The position numbers were made by a program, and so were the translations under genes. The notes below the pieces were generated by a model. That model was given only the letters and a program-made list of their open reading frames with translations. It was not told the origin of the DNA and ran no database searches. A stretch of DNA of 28,802 nucleotides from a virus, in IMG/VR virus record IMGVR_UViG_3300035239_000037, positions 1-28,802 of that record. The stretch is one strand, 5' to 3'. Positions 19,401 to 27,852 of the stretch are shown here, piece by piece (position 1 is the stretch's first letter; every line of letters begins with the position of its first letter).

Positions 19401-22400
19401 ATTCAATATAAACCTCTCCAAACATTTTAAATCCAGCTGGATGGGTATTATCCTTTACTACATTTCTCCAATTATTGATAGGAGTTTTACTTCTAACAAC
19501 ATATGAATAATCTTGATAAAAATCAGAATCAGTAATTCTTTGATTTACCGAACTTAATTTTCCTCTATCAGAATTAAATTTGCCAATAGTCCTTGTTCTG
19601 GTATTAATTACCGGAGTAAAGGAAGTTTTAGTAACAGAAATTACATTTGCTGTTTTTCCTTTTGATCTTCCATTAATAGGATACCCCTCTCGGAATACTC
19701 CACTGATATTAACTAAACGTAAAATATTAGATCCTTTATTCCATCCATTGGATGCAACTTTACCAGAAGCAAATACAACTCCATTTATTTTTTGCTCAAT
19801 ACTCTCCCCATCACCAAATGCATTTAATTCAAAATTAGATAAAGTCAGTACTTGCGGGGTTTCGTAGTAAGATTGAATAGAATCATCTTTGAAATAGAAA
19901 GTACCATTATTAATAAATCGGATGCTTTGAGGAATTCCAATATCATTAGACTCGAAGAATAGTTTATTATCAGTCTCAATAATATCAATTTTTGGTGTGG
20001 AATAATAATCCTTACCAGGATTTAAAATTTCTACTGCAGTAACAATACCATTATCAATTTTGACTGCTAACTCTAATCCAGTTCCGTCGCCGGAAACATA
20101 TGCTTTGGGTTTAGAATAATTTTGTCCCGCAAAATCAATATCTATTTTAGTAATAGAATTGGATGATGCATCACGAACCGCTTTTACATCAGCCTTATAT
20201 CCTGCCGCAGGAACAACACCTTCTACAGAAGGCAGAGATTTATAGTTTTCTCCAAGATTATCTAATACAATAGAAGCAATTTTGCCTACAGATCTACCTT
20301 TATACTGAATATTTCCAGATCCATCATATTGAGGTACATCATCCAAACTATAAACAAACTTGGTATCAGTTGTAAAGACAACTCTTTTACGACCAGCAAG
20401 AGGATCTTCCTTAACTCTTAAGAAAGAACTATTGGTATTTGTGGAAGAATTAGTAAGGAAGTAGTAATATGTGGTGTAGTTAACATTTTTTCTTTTAATA
20501 TCTCCAATATTTGCGCCATATCCTAATCTGATCCTAACAAATGATCCAGCATTTCCTGGTTCTGCCAACCCAACTTCTTTTTCTTCGGTGAATACATTAT
20601 AATTTGAACTAGTAGAAATATCTAAATACGAACCCAACATCGAAGGATGACTAGTGTCAAATTTGTAAAAGTAATATTTTTGAATATCTACAATAGGATT
20701 TGTTAAGAAATCAGTATTGTCTAAAGAAAATAATAGTCTATCATCTAAAGGATCAACATTAGATACTGATACAATTTTTGTAGGAACACTCTGATCTGGG
20801 AATGATGAAACTACTGTTATTTTATTTGGGTTAGTAGCATCAAATCCATAATTAACTACTAATCTATGTGTAGTTTCGTTATAAGAAACAACATATGGAT
20901 CATTAACAGTATTACCAATAATTTGGGTTCCTGGAGTAAATCTATATTTTGGTTGATATGAAGTTACTATAGAATTAGGAAGATGATTTACAGCAGTAGT
21001 CCCACCAACACCCCTTTCTAATGATACTTGTCTAGTGTTGGAATCTACAGACGTTACTCTAACAATCTCACTACCTACTGATAGCAAGTCATTTTCCGCA
21101 ATAGAGAATATTTTATCTAAAACAATTTCGGTTCTCTGTAATCCTAATCCAACAGCATTGACAGATACTAGAGGAATAGCAGTACTTGGTGCTGGGTATA
21201 CAGTAAGTTCTCCGACCATTTCTGGGTGAGATATACAAACGTAATAATATGTGCCTGGTGCTTGAGGAGCAAACGTAATAGTTTCTGCCTCGTTAGAAGA
21301 TCCATTATTAGTTACTCCTGTTGCAGCAATATATGTTGCTATCTCTAATGCAACACCATCTTCTTGTCTAATCGTAGTTGAATAATCAGAAACAATCCAA
21401 ATAACATGACCAGGTATTGGGTTTACAGTAAATGTAGACCCAACTCGCATATCATATCCAGGATTTGTTACACCGCCAACATCAAATCTAAATTGTGGTA
21501 AAGGTGCTCCAGGACCAGAAGTAGTTCCGCTTGCAGTAACTACTACACTATCAATAGTAACAGAAGTATCGATTAACTCTCCGGGAACAGTTGTGCGATA
21601 TTCAAACCAATCGTTATCCGTATCTTCTCCAAGGTAGATATGTTCAACACCATTGCTATCAATAAAAATATCATTTACAGCACCTACGAATGCTGTTACT
21701 GCAGCTTTATCCGCACTATCTACTTGGAAGAACCCAATATCATATAATGCAATGTTATCTGCATTCAACTGAACCATTGTCGGATCAATATCAGTATCAA
21801 AAATTGTAGGATCTGCTTTTAAAATACTAGATGGATTAATAGTTAATATATCATCACTAGTGTATCCAGAACCACCATCAGTAACTACAATAGATTCAAT
21901 TTGACCACTATTATCAAAATTAGTAGAATTTACGGTTACTGTTGCTCTCGCATTATCACTATCTCCAGCAGATCCTACAGTTTCTCTAACATTTGTGAAA
22001 TTACTGAAAATGAGCTCCACATTGTTATAAACTCCACCAGCATAGTCTCTACCAAGACCAACCATGGTAGAATCCCCAACCCCAGTATCATTTACTTTTC
22101 CTCGGAATGATTGTGGAGTAAGATCAACTTCTTGATAATCTTTCTTTGCAACATAGTATAATGTTTCGGTGACAGATTCATCAGGGTCAATTTGAATATC
22201 GACATCATCTCCTTCGGCAAAATCATGTACTCCTACAGTTTCTGCAATAGCAATAGATTCATTTACTGAAGTAATGTCTACTCCTTGACTCAAGTTAGTA
22301 ATAGCAACAATTCCTGAACCGGCAGTGTTTGCTAAATCACCACTCTTTAAAATAGTTTTTCCTTCGTCATAATTCAGATAATCAGAAAAATTACCACTGA

Positions 22401-25400
22401 TTACTTTTACTCTTACAGAATTTTGGTCAATTGTAGATGATAATACTGAAGAACTAGCAATTATGTTAGATGGGTCATCAAGAAGAACTAAATCTAATGT
22501 GGCATCTTTTGTATATGTACTACTCCTATTCAATAGTATATTCAAGACTGTCGAACTAGATTCGATTGGTGATCCAGATTCAAATGTATTATTAATTGCT
22601 CGCAATACAAATGTAGTCTCTTCAATAGTATCTCGAAGCAACTCTCCTGTAGCACCGGTTGATGGTTGCGTGATAGTGTCGCCAGAAAATGAGTAGAATG
22701 GTTGTGCTGACATCAATACTGATGCTTTAGTCTCTCTTGATTCTAATGATGTAACTGGTTTTCCAAAAGTAGCAGAAACTCTTCCTGTAGCACCAGTGCC
22801 GCCAGTACCAGAATTATTTACATAAACTCTTGAACCAACCGAAAAATTTGGTTGAGAATCTTCTACAGTAACTCCGGAAACAGAACCTCTAGAAATAGAA
22901 TCAATGATTGCAATTTCTGACTTACCATTCTGTTCGGTTCCTGTAATGAATAATCTCTTTGCTTCTTTTGGAATAGCATTTTGAGTAACATCAGACTGAT
23001 AGTTTGATTTTACTGGTAATGAGTAATAATTTTCACCAATGATGTATGGAAAGACCGGAACGCCAGTAGCATCAATTGTTAGAAAATATGCATATACTCC
23101 TCTGGGAAATTCTGGTGTTACACAAAATCTTCCGTTGTTAACATCCAATCGTGTTTTTCCAGTATCAACTGTTGGTGACCACTCATAGTCATCCACAAAT
23201 GTTCCCATTTCGTAAGGGGCATCTATCGGACCACCTACTCTGGATGATTTAATAGAATATCCACTTTCCATTTTGGCGATAGCGGAAGATGGATTTAATG
23301 GATTTTCATAACCATAAGGTCCATAGATGGGATTTCCATCATATGCATAACCTAAAATAGGGGAGTGAGTCTTTGCTGCAGTAGATTCTACTAATGTAGT
23401 AGTAGCAACGTTATCATTTAATCGTAATCTTAATCTTTTTGGATTAGAAATTACACCATAGTAATTTTTATCTCTATTATATCCAGGTACAACTAAACCG
23501 CCATTGTCATCAACAACAGTGTTAAAATGTCTGTTTTTTACCCATTCGCGAATATTTGCTTTAGCAGATGCAGAATTTGAAAATGCATCTGGAATTACTG
23601 TAACAACTACATTTTCTTGAGTGTAGAATTTACCACCAGAAAGTTTTTCCAGACTAATAATCTGACCCTGGGGAGAAACAACCGCATGATATTCAGCAAA
23701 TCTACCTTTGCCAGAAAAATCACTAATAAGAATTGCTGGAGATGCTGAATAATATTCTCCAGGATTTACAATACGAATACTAGTAATTTCTCCTGATGTT
23801 ACGATAGGTTCTAAAACAGCATCTCTACCACTAACAATCTCAACCGTAGGAGCAGATGTGTAATTAGTACTATCGGTACTGATAATGTCAGAAACAGTAT
23901 CACCAGTTAAAATAGCATCTGCTTTACCAGATACTTTATTAATTAAGATAAATGGAGGTTTTTGATATCCAGATCCCCTACGAGTAACCACAAATTCTGT
24001 GATAGGACCATATTCAATTAAATTTTCGTTTTTAAATCCAAATGCAATTGAACCATCAACAAAGAGACCGATATCTCTTCGAGGAGTTTTGTAAATTTCT
24101 GATGTAGTAGTTGTCTCTTTTGGAATAATTTTAAGAAGTTGTGGATCTGAAAGAGTTTCAGTAACCCCTGATGGTAAAATTTTTGTAGATGGGTATGAAG
24201 AAGTAGCAAAATAGTATAAATCATTATCTTCATAAATTGAACCAACTCCTGCAAGTACCTTCTCTAAAGCCTGTCCTACACTGGGATTTAGAGGAACTGA
24301 TGGACTATCTCCCGTAACATTCACCTTCCAGCGATAGTTCTTATCAGAATCACTGAATAAAAGTGGATTTGCAGATTCAAACCCTGGAGTTGAAACTTGA
24401 ATACGATCATTAACTGATGCATATGGATGAGCATCGTCAATAAGTAAAGTATTGAGAGTTCCGTATGCTAATAAAGAAACAATGCCATTAGGGGTAACAG
24501 ATTTTAATGTGGAGTAATTAGTAACTTCATCTCCTACACTATGAGTTCTATTAATTGTTCCTCGCTGTTTGATTACAAATTGGCGTGCATTCTTACCTTC
24601 ATACGAAATTACCTCGTTATTAATAACAATCACACCATTAGTATCATCCCATCCAAATGTAGAATCTACAGTAATAGTATCACCAGTAGTTTGAGCAGGA
24701 TCAACAATTCTATTAAGAACCGTTCTTTGAGGAATTACAAATTCTGAATTGATTGATTGTGGATTAACAACTAGATTAAATAACTGATCTCCATTATTAG
24801 AATCTACTGTATAGAAATTTTCGATTACAGCAGATGCATAATTCACATTAGAATTATTATCAGACTGTTGTACTACAGTTTGTCCTATCAACCATTCCGG
24901 ATTTCCTGAAAGAATCCTACATTGAATTACATAGGAAGAGTCCCAATCAGAAACTGAAGCTTTTAATGTTTGATCCTTTGGGTTATATGTGGTTGGGGTG
25001 TCATTATCCGATATAATAGTATTAAAAAGAAATCTAATAGATTTATCAGTTCCTTTTACTTTATAAAAATTAGAAATATTCTTGATAAGGATTCGCTTAT
25101 CTACATCCTTTTTGATGTATTCTTCTGGAAAAGATTCTAAATATTGAATTTCAAATGACTTTACAATAGCATATAAAAACAGGTGACTTAAATTATCAAC
25201 ATTACTGCCATTATCATGAGTAGTCGAATCTGAAGAAACAAATTTTGATTTGGAATACAAATCACCGAGTTGAGTAGTACCACTCACTCCTCGGGAAACT
25301 TCTAACAACTCTGTTGATGTTCTCTCTTTATAAAAACAAATTTCATTACCAATTTTAACATAACCATTTTTTAATGGGAACGAAGAGGCATCCGCTACAA

Positions 25401-25638
25401 TAATAGTAGTATCAGTAGAATTTAACGATGATGAAAGAGTTGTTCTCTCTTGTAACAACTTTTTCTCATAAAAATCAATATCATAGTATGATGTTAAATT
25501 TGTAATAATATCTAAAGGATTGCCTGTAGACTCTAAATTTTCATAGTAAGATTCAAGAACTTTCTGAAAGTTCTCGTATTCTGATACAATAAACCCTGGA
25601 AGTTGATCTTCAATGAGTGAAGAGATCTGTGTATTCAT
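16498..25638 (-). CDS. Giant gp7-position baseplate protein (3046 aa; VrlC-like in some cyanophage annotations)
   Basis: It lies between gp6 and gp8 in the T4 gp7 slot but is about three times T4 gp7 (1032). Residues 13-50 (LPGFIVSEYENFQKVLESYYENL) and 165-213 (ILIKNISNFYKVKGTDKSIR, then FLFNTI) resemble helical parts of the T4 gp7 C-terminal third; NNWRNVVKDNTHPAGF near 2055-2069 resembles the T4 RWK...HPVGF segment. Between and after these are beta modules: IGxEIIxY...GTT..H repeats near 66-130, 303-373, 1500-1562 and 2975-3046; GxGY repeats near 552, 624, 1252, 1795, 1835, 1870 and 2727; a YHYH-like domain about 750-885; a cupredoxin-like domain about 1355-1485; and three I-DGV-Q...SY-I repeats at about 2190-2400. 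ATG follows the gp6 stop by four bases. gp7 homology is from memory, so no symbol is given. Confidence 0.85.
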   Translation of the reverse strand: MNTQISSLIEDQLPGFIVSEYENFQKVLESYYENLESTGNPLDIITNLTSYYDIDFYEKKLLQERTTLSSSLNSTDTTIIVADASSFPLKNGYVKIGNEICFYKERTSTELLEVSRGVSGTTQLGDLYSKSKFVSSDSTTHDNGSNVDNLSHLFLYAIVKSFEIQYLESFPEEYIKKDVDKRILIKNISNFYKVKGTDKSIRFLFNTIISDNDTPTTYNPKDQTLKASVSDWDSSYVIQCRILSGNPEWLIGQTVVQQSDNNSNVNYASAVIENFYTVDSNNGDQLFNLVVNPQSINSEFVIPQRTVLNRIVDPAQTTGDTITVDSTFGWDDTNGVIVINNEVISYEGKNARQFVIKQRGTINRTHSVGDEVTNYSTLKSVTPNGIVSLLAYGTLNTLLIDDAHPYASVNDRIQVSTPGFESANPLLFSDSDKNYRWKVNVTGDSPSVPLNPSVGQALEKVLAGVGSIYEDNDLYYFATSSYPSTKILPSGVTETLSDPQLLKIIPKETTTTSEIYKTPRRDIGLFVDGSIAFGFKNENLIEYGPITEFVVTRRGSGYQKPPFILINKVSGKADAILTGDTVSDIISTDSTNYTSAPTVEIVSGRDAVLEPIVTSGEITSIRIVNPGEYYSASPAILISDFSGKGRFAEYHAVVSPQGQIISLEKLSGGKFYTQENVVVTVIPDAFSNSASAKANIREWVKNRHFNTVVDDNGGLVVPGYNRDKNYYGVISNPKRLRLRLNDNVATTTLVESTAAKTHSPILGYAYDGNPIYGPYGYENPLNPSSAIAKMESGYSIKSSRVGGPIDAPYEMGTFVDDYEWSPTVDTGKTRLDVNNGRFCVTPEFPRGVYAYFLTIDATGVPVFPYIIGENYYSLPVKSNYQSDVTQNAIPKEAKRLFITGTEQNGKSEIAIIDSISRGSVSGVTVEDSQPNFSVGSRVYVNNSGTGGTGATGRVSATFGKPVTSLESRETKASVLMSAQPFYSFSGDTITQPSTGATGELLRDTIEETTFVLRAINNTFESGSPIESSSTVLNILLNRSSTYTKDATLDLVLLDDPSNIIASSSVLSSTIDQNSVRVKVISGNFSDYLNYDEGKTILKSGDLANTAGSGIVAITNLSQGVDITSVNESIAIAETVGVHDFAEGDDVDIQIDPDESVTETLYYVAKKDYQEVDLTPQSFRGKVNDTGVGDSTMVGLGRDYAGGVYNNVELIFSNFTNVRETVGSAGDSDNARATVTVNSTNFDNSGQIESIVVTDGGSGYTSDDILTINPSSILKADPTIFDTDIDPTMVQLNADNIALYDIGFFQVDSADKAAVTAFVGAVNDIFIDSNGVEHIYLGEDTDNDWFEYRTTVPGELIDTSVTIDSVVVTASGTTSGPGAPLPQFRFDVGGVTNPGYDMRVGSTFTVNPIPGHVIWIVSDYSTTIRQEDGVALEIATYIAATGVTNNGSSNEAETITFAPQAPGTYYYVCISHPEMVGELTVYPAPSTAIPLVSVNAVGLGLQRTEIVLDKIFSIAENDLLSVGSEIVRVTSVDSNTRQVSLERGVGGTTAVNHLPNSIVTSYQPKYRFTPGTQIIGNTVNDPYVVSYNETTHRLVVNYGFDATNPNKITVVSSFPDQSVPTKIVSVSNVDPLDDRLLFSLDNTDFLTNPIVDIQKYYFYKFDTSHPSMLGSYLDISTSSNYNVFTEEKEVGLAEPGNAGSFVRIRLGYGANIGDIKRKNVNYTTYYYFLTNSSTNTNSSFLRVKEDPLAGRKRVVFTTDTKFVYSLDDVPQYDGSGNIQYKGRSVGKIASIVLDNLGENYKSLPSVEGVVPAAGYKADVKAVRDASSNSITKIDIDFAGQNYSKPKAYVSGDGTGLELAVKIDNGIVTAVEILNPGKDYYSTPKIDIIETDNKLFFESNDIGIPQSIRFINNGTFYFKDDSIQSYYETPQVLTLSNFELNAFGDGESIEQKINGVVFASGKVASNGWNKGSNILRLVNISGVFREGYPINGRSKGKTANVISVTKTSFTPVINTRTRTIGKFNSDRGKLSSVNQRITDSDFYQDYSYVVRSKTPINNWRNVVKDNTHPAGFKMFGEVYIESSADIKMKGEQQTSQKLTNYLILPTTAVSSYTSRRTITTGIIKVEDSTIVRGAGSASVDSFDETLTRVREIVLSPEFDGKYDDSTGLKIGNRTFTLKDKNTGTAFTPNNNQSIMITIDGVAQNPGRSYKINGNQITFYEPPIGKRQQLVDGNIVDVPAQEYYIRGFEFREDVDNNKYLKKLKDITNNFDGRTRIFDLFYEDNSVVKSDKNENFLIYLNAVLQQGSYEIRRFNSSAKTDQIVFSKAPKNYKDLYEGVPDQLQNEEYFFGYSVGSYERLGINNKLIPFNGSSYPYPILDTYGRVKNFDTPLYAYVFVDGVLQRDSLSYRINGSSVTFENPLGYAKQPDGSYTTATVDILYFYGKDYNSTVTLFDFENDTYFNRTTIAFSGAGTKDQVDSWFKQNTSYKTTVYQIVGGTQRVWGELIDFGLSNGNDWEMFIRSQNVDMIPDEPVYFSRRTVAGTTDTINVSFDSFSVSYLLSEQNERLLNRVESNYSPFITTTDLIDSYEYKGIVIKEHPNLRVGDFIQIDGESEKREVFSVPLFAKTKEYRPGKQVSNNYFSKISVGSYNKDKKGEGLSVTANVADGVVVSLDWNKRDLQQYFDNNILINPTAYQYNSPPVLNFVPSTPAGGGARAEVLVYGGQVIDIVLVDGGSGYAIAPRVLISRGYSVVRENNHPESSFDFKLKAQDGIYGVVKMQSIFSEVYLWDRNLMESLTAVVSLSPVDATEILTCFVTPDPLVVTFNTTQFENTSIVETTTQNNNLSWNETTVEVDYEIVEDLSYSTYLHPVTKHHQTGVLDLNNSPMGDTEFLYSHYLPGKSVRDFIESLYIDVGYANVSGITLEQLDTTFSEFKSIDDGNDTWIQNYAITDSNISTTGRVLNFAIPSIQELGSYLDADLLIGNTLQIDIPDTTNFPPSGKLLIGKEIISYTSKVSNDRLSGITRALNGTTEVDHPAGSILRTIGIETTT
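21190..21575 (-). other. Cupredoxin-like segment inside the giant gp7-position protein
   Basis: About residues 1355-1485. The pattern is beta strands with MRVGSTFTVNPIPGHVIWIV, then APGTYYYVCISHPEMVGELTV. C1468-x2-H1471-x2-M1474 followed by VGELTV is the type 1 copper ligand loop in the amicyanin-like spacing, and H1411 in GHVIW can supply the upstream His. So all four candidate ligands are present. A related pattern (GHPL...YYYC-x2-H-x2-M) occurs, from memory, in other marine phage structural proteins. Actual copper binding is not shown. Confidence 0.65.
22990..23390 (-). other. YHYH-like domain inside the giant gp7-position protein
   Basis: About residues 750-885. HSPILGYAYDGNPIYGPYGY (763 is the Gly of GYAYD), then LDVNNGRFCVTPEFPRGVYAYF, then FPYIIGENYYS. 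This order matches the YHYH protein family (GYA-DG-PIYGP ... LD-NG ... YP-G-YHYH ... FPY-IG). The family's YHYH signature is replaced by YAYF (849-852), so both signature His residues... the YHYH His and following His position are Ala and Phe, and any metal site there is probably lost. Domain call from motif order only. Confidence 0.65.
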
Positions 25639-25642
25639 CTAG

Positions 25643-27439
25643 TTACTCTGGATATACCGTGAACTTACTATTAGAAATGTCTACATCTAAATATAGACTT
25701 CTTTCTGCGACAATATCATTACTAGCAGGTTCTACCCTGACTTGAATTCTGTTGTCGAAGAAACTACCGAGAATGATGGTTAAATCATATAACATAATTT
25801 CACCTGTTGCATAATCAACGGTTCCTAAAGAATCATTCAACACAACTTTTTCACCAGTTGCAGGATCTATTCTATATAGGGCAATTTTTCCCTCCCTATC
25901 TTCAAAATAGACAGTGTAATTGGGATATTCACTGACTTTAAATCCAGTGCTTTGCAGTACAGGTCCATCACATGATTTTCTAAATGCATTTTGGAAACAT
26001 AACTCATAAAAATAAGTAGAATTTAACGAAGGATAAAAATCCTTACGCAACATAATACTTGTAGTATTTGAGTTGACAGACATATCAGATTCGTCAATCA
26101 CTCCCACATACTTACTAAATCTAAACTTGCCATTGAATTGTTCAGTTTGTGATAGATCGGTGTAATTATCTACTGCACTAATAACTTTAGATTTAATTTC
26201 TTCTGGGAATTGTGTAGTCTCTCTAGTATTGTAATATATCGAACTATTGATCTCGATATAAAGAACCGATGCATCTAAAATGTTTGGTGTAACAGATGCA
26301 ACAGAATAATCTTTAAGACCTTCAATAATTTGCTGTTTGGTGAATGTTGATAAAGAAGAACCACTATTTGGTTTTATGATAATCTTTACCGTACCATATT
26401 CAGGATATCTTTCTTCTTCTCCACCATATACAATGATATCAGAGACTGCTGGGTAGATCTTTCTTACAATCGCTGCATAATCTTTAGCAGTTACCGCTCT
26501 ATTTTGTGTTGCATACTGCTTTGGAGCATTAAACTTGATCTTATCGATTGTTTCAATAGCCGCTCCACCAGAAGCATTAGAAACAGTTACTACATTAGAT
26601 ACCACTACAGGGTATACTTGATCACTCTCATCAAGTAAAGTTCCCGCGAATGTAAACTGTGAAGCACCATTAGTTGCTTCTCCATTCGTAATTAAGTATG
26701 ATACATCAACTACCTGATCATTATCTAATGCCTTACCAATAACATTGTCGCCAAAGAATAACTGATACTGCTCATCTAATGATTCATCAACATAGAAGAT
26801 ATTATTTGTAGACGTAATATCGATAATAGTATCGATTTGATTATAATATACAAATGATGATGACGATGGAGATTCAAATACTCTCACTCTAATAGTGCTC
26901 GTATCGGTATTTGAATTTGATAGAACAAATTTTTGTTTTGATAATGAAGTATCAACTACAAATTGGTTAGTAATTAAATTACCTTCAAATAATGATACAT
27001 TATTAAAGAATGCCTCTCTGTTTTCCACAGGCACCTTAATATCATCAATTGCAACATATCGATACAATTGATCGTCAAATGTAGTAACGAATCCTGTACC
27101 CTTCTTGAGAATAATAGTAGAAGGTGCCGTACCAGGAAATGTTACTTTAAAATTAATACTTGCTTCTGGAGCAACAACAGACTTTGGTTTATATCCTAAT
27201 TGCTTCGCCAGTGTAATAACATTGTCTCTTAAAGTCGCAGACTCAAGAAATAATTCATTCGTCACCATGTTGGTGTTGAATGCAGTGTAATATGTATTAT
27301 ATGCTAATACATCTAATAGGTTTGACCAAACAGAACCTTCAAAATCAAAGTCAGTAAAATCTGTCCTCGACCTCAAGTAATCTTTGAGTTCTGTTTTAAT
27401 ATCGGTAAAATCTAAATTACTAACCTGAACGTACTTCAT
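25643..27439 (-). CDS. 6: Baseplate wedge protein gp6 (Baseplate_J family)
   Basis: A 598-residue homologue of T4 gp6 (about 660), the protein that forms the dimeric iris ring of the inner baseplate with gp7 and gp53 and is related to phage Mu/P2 gpJ. The N-terminal signature is clear: FTDIKTELKDYLRSRTDFTD, then SVWSNLLDVLAYNTYYTAFN and NELFLESATLRDNV in residues 10-75, followed by LAKQLGYKP. The J-like core includes FNAPKQYATQNRAVTAKDYA at about 305-325 and IIVYGGEE after it. The C-terminus is beta-rich and ends DISNSKFTVYPE. Its ATG overlaps the gp25 stop by one base (TAATG), and the giant gp7-position gene begins four bases after its stop, consistent with co-translation of interacting wedge subunits. 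Confidence 0.95.
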   Translation of the reverse strand: MKYVQVSNLDFTDIKTELKDYLRSRTDFTDFDFEGSVWSNLLDVLAYNTYYTAFNTNMVTNELFLESATLRDNVITLAKQLGYKPKSVVAPEASINFKVTFPGTAPSTIILKKGTGFVTTFDDQLYRYVAIDDIKVPVENREAFFNNVSLFEGNLITNQFVVDTSLSKQKFVLSNSNTDTSTIRVRVFESPSSSSFVYYNQIDTIIDITSTNNIFYVDESLDEQYQLFFGDNVIGKALDNDQVVDVSYLITNGEATNGASQFTFAGTLLDESDQVYPVVVSNVVTVSNASGGAAIETIDKIKFNAPKQYATQNRAVTAKDYAAIVRKIYPAVSDIIVYGGEEERYPEYGTVKIIIKPNSGSSLSTFTKQQIIEGLKDYSVASVTPNILDASVLYIEINSSIYYNTRETTQFPEEIKSKVISAVDNYTDLSQTEQFNGKFRFSKYVGVIDESDMSVNSNTTSIMLRKDFYPSLNSTYFYELCFQNAFRKSCDGPVLQSTGFKVSEYPNYTVYFEDREGKIALYRIDPATGEKVVLNDSLGTVDYATGEIMLYDLTIILGSFFDNRIQVRVEPASNDIVAERSLYLDVDISNSKFTVYPE

Positions 27440-27834
27440 TATTGAGTTCTCTGCAGAAGGAAGTTAATTTGTAGTGGTGTAACGTCTTCGCGACCACGAA
27501 TCTCAAATTCAAAATGCACATCAAATGCATTATCACTAAAGTTGGGTTCTACTGTCAACCCAACCACCTTCACTCTTGGTTCATAATTACGAATAGTGTC
27601 GTTGATCTCATTCTTGATAAGTGCTGCTACACCAAAATCTAATGGTTCAAACAACAACTCTGATAAACTAGATCCTAATTGTGGTTGAAAAGGACGCTCA
27701 CCAGGAACAGTCATCAATAAGTTAACAATTGACTGCTTAATGGCAGCATCCTCTTTGGATACTTGCAAATCACCAGTAATCGGATGTGGTTTAAAATTAA
27801 CCTTTAAATCCTTAAAAGGAGCGAGATCTGGCAC
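27439..27834 (-). CDS. 25: Baseplate wedge and sheath initiator gp25
   Basis: A 131-residue protein, nearly identical in length to T4 gp25 (132). The GPW/gp25 signature is present: PGERPFQPQLGSSLSELLFE at 44-63, matching KGSRPFDPEFG-DLSDQLFE in T4, and the NYEPRV motif with EPR at 85-87, which in T4 holds the core bundle and seeds sheath polymerisation. The start is GTG at 27834; an in-frame TAA four codons upstream rules out a longer form. No good Shine-Dalgarno precedes it, only an A-rich stretch. It overlaps gp6 by one base. Confidence 0.96.
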   Translation of the reverse strand: MPDLAPFKDLKVNFKPHPITGDLQVSKEDAAIKQSIVNLLMTVPGERPFQPQLGSSLSELLFEPLDFGVAALIKNEINDTIRNYEPRVKVVGLTVEPNFSDNAFDVHFEFEIRGREDVTPLQINFLLQRTQ

Positions 27835-27852
27835 AACAGGACACTTTTATTT

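Noticed and set aside
16498-25638. Possible assembly fusion or missed frameshift making an artificial giant gene
   Set aside because: The frame is continuous with coherent modules throughout, a comparable giant gene lies nearby, and the start and stop fit tightly with gp6 and the late promoter.
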